NCBI GenBank assembly: GCA_031415695.1
Contig: JANOSH010000056.1
Span: 1 to 64,000, forward strand
Length of the DNA stretch: 64,000 bases
From: JANOSH01 sp031415695
GTDB lineage: Bacteria; Actinomycetota; Acidimicrobiia; Acidimicrobiales; Ilumatobacteraceae
Direction of reading: 5' to 3'
Shown: in pieces, positions 60,128 to 64,000 of the stretch
Layout of the letters: every line of letters begins with the position of its first letter
Position numbering within the stretch: the stretch's first letter is position 1
Position numbers and translations under genes: made by a program
Notes under the pieces: generated by a model
What the model was told of the DNA's origin: nothing
The model's database searches: none
What the model saw: the letters and a program-made list of their open reading frames with translations, nothing else

Positions 60128-61660
60128 ATGGTGATGAGGCTCCGACGGCGACTTGGATTAGTTGCGGTCGCCTACATCGCGCTGATGGTCGCAGGGGGCG
60201 TGGCGGCGCTCATAGCTGCTCGCAGCCGCGCAGAACACGCGGCAGGCGGTCGATCACTGACCGTTGGGTTGGAACAGGTGGGTGCAATGAGAACTGCCTA
60301 CTTGGATATGGAGACGGGACAACGAGGATTCGACCTCACGGGCGACGAAGCGTTCCTGGAGCCATTCGATTTGGGTCGTCGCTCGGCACAGACACTTGAG
60401 CCCGCGATTCGATCAGTCGTTAGCGGCGACCGAGCATTGGAAAGCTCGCTCGAGGCGATCGCAACGGTCGGATCACGTTGGCTGAGCGAATCGGCCGAAC
60501 CAACGATTGCCGCCCGGCGCGCGAGGAGCGTCGACGAGGCATCGGTCCAGCGGCTTGAGGGAGGTAAAGCGCTTTTCGACGAGTTACGAGTGGACCTCGA
60601 CCAACTCGCAGCTGGTCTTGAAGTTCGACGCGATCGGGCCGACGCACAACGTGAGCGCGCCGCACGATGGCTGACCATCTTGGTGATGTCGGCACCTGCG
60701 TTAGCCATAGCCGTCACATTCCTCGCTTCGCAACTGCTGAATCGCTGGATCTTGCACCCCATCGATGCGATGGGTATAGCAGTCGAACGAATCCGGTCGG
60801 GCGACCTGGCAGGTACCGTGCCCGCGCTGGGCCCGCCTGATGTTGCTGAGCTTGGGCAACGCGTGGACGACATGCGCCGCACACTCAGCGCGCAGCGAGA
60901 TCACGAATTGCGCGGTCGTGAAAGTGTCGAGCAGAACGCATTGCTCGCCATTCGGGTTCGAAACGAGTTAGCCGCCGATGTTGGTGAAATGCCGCCCGGA
61001 TGGACGGGTGCGGCATCGATGCTTCCGGCCGAAGGCATCGTCGCCGGCGATTGTTACGATGTGACGCTTTTGTCGCCCACCGTCCTTGCTGCCGTCGTCA
61101 TCGACATTGCCGGGCATGGTGGTGGGCCCGCTGTGGCAGCACTGCGCTGCAAAGAAATTTTGCGGGCGGCGCTCCGTGCGCGCATGAGCCCAGGTCGGGC
61201 GATAGCGCACCTGGCCGGTCAGGTCGGCGACCTCAACGAATCTTTTCTCACGGCGTTCGTCGCGACGATCAATACGGTGAATGGCGAGTGCCACTACGCC
61301 AGCGCTGGTCACCCCCCAGCGCTTCTTCAGACCGACGGTGTCCTCGAAGAACTGATGCCGACCGGGCCGCTCATCGGGCCTTTTCCTGGTGATTGGACAA
61401 CCGAAACCCGTAGTATTGGGCCTGGCGGCCAATTGGCTATGTATACCGACGGCCTTACCGAGGCCCGCAATGCAACCCGGGCGTTTTATGGCATGGAGCG
61501 CCTGACCGCCAAGGTGATGTCGATACCCTGCGTCGATGCACAACACGTTATCGATGCGTGCTTCGCCGACCTGAAAGCCTTTCGCTCCGAGCGCTTGGTG
61601 GACGACGTCACCATGGTGATCGTGTGTCGAGACTGCCCCGATCCCGACGGCGAGGTTTGA
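60128..61660 (+). CDS. CHASE3-HAMP-SpoIIE phosphatase
   Basis: 510-aa membrane protein. Helix at about 10-32, CHASE3-like sensor (YLDMETGQRGFDLTGDEAFL) to about 175, helix at 178-200, HAMP (RWILHPIDAMGIAVERIRSG), then a SpoIIE/PP2C domain from about 285 (AAVVIDIAGHGGGPAVAALR, YASAGHPPALLQ, LAMYTDGLTEARN, LVDDVTMVIV). The GDCYD metal motif is intact, so it is likely an active serine phosphatase for a STAS antagonist. ATG at 60128 or M3 (60134) both fit. The 263 bp upstream hold no clear gene. Confidence 0.88.
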   Translation: MVMRLRRRLGLVAVAYIALMVAGGVAALIAARSRAEHAAGGRSLTVGLEQVGAMRTAYLDMETGQRGFDLTGDEAFLEPFDLGRRSAQTLEPAIRSVVSGDRALESSLEAIATVGSRWLSESAEPTIAARRARSVDEASVQRLEGGKALFDELRVDLDQLAAGLEVRRDRADAQRERAARWLTILVMSAPALAIAVTFLASQLLNRWILHPIDAMGIAVERIRSGDLAGTVPALGPPDVAELGQRVDDMRRTLSAQRDHELRGRESVEQNALLAIRVRNELAADVGEMPPGWTGAASMLPAEGIVAGDCYDVTLLSPTVLAAVVIDIAGHGGGPAVAALRCKEILRAALRARMSPGRAIAHLAGQVGDLNESFLTAFVATINTVNGECHYASAGHPPALLQTDGVLEELMPTGPLIGPFPGDWTTETRSIGPGGQLAMYTDGLTEARNATRAFYGMERLTAKVMSIPCVDAQHVIDACFADLKAFRSERLVDDVTMVIVCRDCPDPDGEV

Positions 61661-61816
61661 TGGCCATCGAAGCGGGGTACCCAACAAACGGTGCCGACTC
61701 GGCTACTGGTCACATTGGCTATGCGCGCCACAGGAATCGAAAACCAGAGGCAGGCCGATGAGCAGACGATATCTAGCGGAACTGGCCTACCCGCTGAGCG
61801 CGCCTGTGCAGGCGGC

Positions 61817-62203
61817 ATGACTCGACTTCACCAACCCCTGAGTTTGAGTCTGGAGGCCGATTCGCGTTCGCTGAGACCGATGCGCCAGTCGTTGAACGAA
61901 TGGCTTGGCGAAATCGGGGCCAACCGGGTCTCCGATGTTGTGCTCGCCGTCGACGAAGCCGTTGCGAATGCCATTGAGCACGCTGGCCTGAGTCGGTCAG
62001 GCATTGTCACCGTGCAAGGCCACGTTGCCGACAACGTAATTCACCTCGAGATCTGCGATCACGGTACCTGGCAGGAACCCGTGGCAAACGCAGCTCGCGG
62101 ACGAGGTCTGCTGATAATGAATGCGGTGATGGATAGCGTGGCGATTGTACATCGTCGCGACAACACGCGAATCGTCATGTCACGGCACCTTCATCTGGGC
62201 TAA
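61817..62203 (+). CDS. RsbW-type anti-sigma kinase (HATPase)
   Basis: 128 aa from ATG 61817 (42 in-frame codons upstream lack similarity). N-box VVLAVDEAVANAIEHAG and G2-like GRGLLIMNAVMDSVAI mark the GHKL ATPase. Expected to bind a sigma factor and phosphorylate a STAS antagonist. Its last four bases overlap the convergent STAS gene. Confidence 0.87.
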   Translation: MTRLHQPLSLSLEADSRSLRPMRQSLNEWLGEIGANRVSDVVLAVDEAVANAIEHAGLSRSGIVTVQGHVADNVIHLEICDHGTWQEPVANAARGRGLLIMNAVMDSVAIVHRRDNTRIVMSRHLHLG

Positions 62204-62547
62204 GCCGAGAAATAGTCGTCAAGCAGGCGGGCAGGTTGCCCTGTCTGGTTGCAGATGGTGAGCGAATTCCCGCGTGCTTCTAGAAACCGTCGGGCCGCCT
62301 CAATTGCGCCGTAACCCCCGCAGTCCATGAACGTAATGGCACTGAGGTCCACTACGACCGCGACGTCCTCGCCGCCGATGCAGGCTTGGTAGAGGCAACA
62401 TCGGGTCGCATAGTCGAGTTCCCCTGACGCGAGTACGAAGTGTTGAGTGGCCGTGGTTGACACGCGAACTGCAAACGACCGAGCGGGGTCGTCGTTGACT
62501 AGGTATTCGGTGCTCGGATTGGATTCTGGCGCGTGCACGATGTGCAA
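62200..62547 (-). CDS. STAS-domain protein lacking the phosphorylation Ser
   Basis: 115 aa. The STAS core VVVDLSAITFMDCGGYGAIE is clear, but the residue after Asp75 is Cys76 instead of Ser. It therefore cannot be regulated by RsbW-type Ser phosphorylation. It may be a constitutive antagonist, a redox-sensitive one, or a structural partner. It is convergent with the RsbW-type gene. Confidence 0.8.
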   Translation of the reverse strand: MHIVHAPESNPSTEYLVNDDPARSFAVRVSTTATQHFVLASGELDYATRCCLYQACIGGEDVAVVVDLSAITFMDCGGYGAIEAARRFLEARGNSLTICNQTGQPARLLDDYFSA

Positions 62548-62653
62548 CCTCCGTTGAGAGGCGCTACCGAGGGCTGGAGCAACGCGGTCAAGACAAACGT
62601 CGTCTCGGTTGCAAGGATCCTACAGTGCGCGCTGGCGCTAATTACACTGCGGT

Positions 62654-63397
62654 TCAGTTGGGGAGAGAATCGATATCGAGGGTTCCAGCAACGAGTGATT
62701 CGGCGACCGCCGTGAGTCGGCGATTGTTATTCCTTGCGTAGGTTCGCAGTCTGGAGAATGCCGCGTCCATATCGACGCTGCCGCGTTCGGCAATCATGCC
62801 TTTTGCCTGCTCGATCGCAATGCGACTGTCGAGGGCGCGTTGAAGTTGTTCTTCACGGACGGCGGCTTTTTTCGTTGCTTGATCTTGGACAATGGCGATG
62901 CTCGCAACATCGCCGAGCGCTTGAGCAAGTGCAATGTCTTGCGCTGATAACAGGACTGGATCGCTAAGAAAGAGGTTTAAACATCCGAGAATCATGTCGT
63001 TCAATCGAAGCGGAACGGCACACACCGAGGGAAAGCCGGCACGAACACTTTCGGCCGCGAACGCGGGCCACGGAGATGGCGTACGCATGTCACCGTTGAT
63101 AACGACCGTGCCCGTACGAAAGCATTCCAAACATGGGCCTGCATCGTTTTGAATTTGGAACAGTTCGAGCAGCTCGATCTGCTCGCTCGACGCTCCGATT
63201 ACTCGTAGAAGCCCCGAACTGTCGGCCAACAGAATGCCTGCAGCGGAGGCGTCGAGCAGCTCGACGCACCGAGAGGTCAGCAGCGTGAGAACTTCTATGA
63301 CGTCGAAGTCTCCGACAAGGGTGTCGACGATCTCGACGAAGGTTGTGGCTGTAAGGGCTTGTCGACTCAGTCCTTGTGCCTTTGCATCGTTGGCCAC
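62654..63397 (-). CDS. GAF-ANTAR transcription antiterminator
   Basis: 247 aa. GAF domain at about 25-165 (PSVCAVPLRLNDMILGCLNL) and a C-terminal ANTAR RNA-binding helix bundle (LDSRIAIEQAKGMIAERGSV, DAAFSRLRTYARNNNRRLTA). ANTAR proteins bind paired hexaloop hairpins and prevent termination. It is followed after three bases by the start side of a second ANTAR gene (reading the same way). Confidence 0.88.
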   Translation of the reverse strand: MANDAKAQGLSRQALTATTFVEIVDTLVGDFDVIEVLTLLTSRCVELLDASAAGILLADSSGLLRVIGASSEQIELLELFQIQNDAGPCLECFRTGTVVINGDMRTPSPWPAFAAESVRAGFPSVCAVPLRLNDMILGCLNLFLSDPVLLSAQDIALAQALGDVASIAIVQDQATKKAAVREEQLQRALDSRIAIEQAKGMIAERGSVDMDAAFSRLRTYARNNNRRLTAVAESLVAGTLDIDSLPN

Positions 63398-63399
63398 GC

Positions 63400-64000
63400 T
63401 CAGGCCTCCTTCCCAGAAGGTGAGCCGTCGTCGACGAGCCTCAGCCGCCGAGATACAATGTCGGCCGCGACGGCGCTCACACTTCGATCCTCACTATAGG
63501 CGTGGGCTCGAATGCGCAACAACGCGTCGGACACAGAAATGTGCAACTGCACAGCAACCATGCCCGAGGCCTGGTAGATCTGCGCTCGGTACGTGACGGC
63601 GTTCTCGAGATCGGCGGCCAGGGTGCCAGAGGGAGCAGCATCTTGCAGGCTTAGAACCGTCTCGGTAAGAACCTCGACCAATGCAATGCTGTCGTCGTTC
63701 TGCGCAAACGTCAGGTCGCCCTCAAGGTCCTGGTACAGCGTGAGCACCCCCACCCTGGCACCGTTGTTCGTGAGCGGATATGCGAAGACGGCACCCACGC
63801 CCGATGCGTGGGCGAGCGCTGCGAAGGTCGGCCACCGTGTAACAGCCGCAGCATCGAAGCGGGGCGTATGGACGGGCTTGCGAGACCGATATGCGTCTTG
63901 GCATGGGCCGACCCCGCTTGCGAACTGGAGGTCTTCGAGGGCTGCCATGCGGTTGTTCGACACGCACACGGGCCCAGCCTGGCGACCACCCATGATGGTT
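63400..64000 (-). CDS. GAF-ANTAR protein, N-terminus beyond the window
   Basis: At least 197 aa, open to the right edge, so the N-terminus is missing. A partial GAF domain (EDLQFASGVGPCQDAYRSRK, then AVFAYPLTNNGARVGVLTLY) precedes an ANTAR domain (ENAVTYRAQIYQASGMVAVQ, LLRIRAHAYSEDRSVSAVAA). The ATG at 63993 is internal to the GAF domain and not the true start. It lies three bases upstream of the other GAF-ANTAR gene. Confidence 0.85.
   Translation of the reverse strand, partial: TIMGGRQAGPVCVSNNRMAALEDLQFASGVGPCQDAYRSRKPVHTPRFDAAAVTRWPTFAALAHASGVGAVFAYPLTNNGARVGVLTLYQDLEGDLTFAQNDDSIALVEVLTETVLSLQDAAPSGTLAADLENAVTYRAQIYQASGMVAVQLHISVSDALLRIRAHAYSEDRSVSAVAADIVSRRLRLVDDGSPSGKEA

Overview
The window looks like chromosomal DNA from a high-GC Gram-positive bacterium of the Actinomycetota. 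A marine or freshwater Acidimicrobiia (Ilumatobacter-like) is my best guess, but that is inference. The supporting signs are a WhiB-type iron-sulfur regulator, an F420-type luciferase-like oxidoreductase, an acyl-CoA carboxylase beta subunit followed by a tiny epsilon-like subunit, GAF-ANTAR proteins, a large SpoIIE/RsbW/STAS partner-switching cluster, an ArsR-ArsC fusion, frequent GTG starts and many 1- or 4-base gene overlaps.

Layout. 1-6.9 kb is accessory DNA lying against the 3' end of a tRNA-Arg gene. It holds a VirD4/TraG-type coupling ATPase, a frameshifted pentapeptide-repeat membrane protein, a HigBA-type toxin-antitoxin pair with a readable promoter, and decayed pieces of a VirB4 ATPase and a tyrosine integrase. 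This is the wreck of an integrative conjugative element. 7-19 kb is metabolic: an MFS exporter, an enoyl-CoA hydratase-like protein, a DCC-family protein, a D-serine-dehydratase-like enzyme, aminopeptidase P, WhiB, and then a divergent locus (M20 peptidase, iron alcohol dehydrogenase / amidase, PIG-L deacetylase, DegT aminotransferase) that may handle an acylated amino-polyol or aminocyclitol. 19-24.4 kb is a two-component system divergent from an ABC exporter and a lipoprotein. 24.4-33.7 kb has MsrA, a GH36 alpha-galactosidase, an LLM oxidoreductase, an ArsC-family thioredoxin-fold protein whose catalytic position is an in-frame TGA followed by a SECIS-like hairpin, two RDD proteins, acyl-CoA carboxylase subunits, and an arsenic locus. 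33.7-45.5 kb has a duplicated His-bearing lipoprotein next to a cupredoxin, a Uma2 protein, a 5'-3' exonuclease, a GGDEF-EAL protein, methylmalonyl-CoA epimerase, a SipW-type signal peptidase operon, crotonyl-CoA carboxylase/reductase, thiolase, and a nucleotidyltransferase toxin-antitoxin pair. 45.5-54.9 kb is one long minus-strand string: ECF sigma factor, ZnuA, ZnuC, ZnuB, Zur, DUF4331 surface protein, TPR protein, NicO-type metal transporter. 55-64 kb is a sigma-factor partner-switching module with GAF-ANTAR proteins.

How the genes fit together. PccB, the epsilon-like subunit, methylmalonyl-CoA epimerase, Ccr and thiolase belong to acyl-CoA/C4-C5 assimilation (methylmalonyl- and ethylmalonyl-CoA chemistry). 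The metal string joins zinc uptake, its Fur-family regulator and a possible downstream metal-handling trio. The last 8.5 kb combines sensor-phosphatase, kinase and STAS proteins that would control a sigma factor not seen in this window. The most unusual items are the probable selenoprotein at 28448-28813 and the A9 run at 54310-54318 that fuses an ECF sigma factor in frame to a zinc-binding lipoprotein. No stretch over 300 bases lacks a gene. Protein-family names come from motif recognition by eye; no database search was run.
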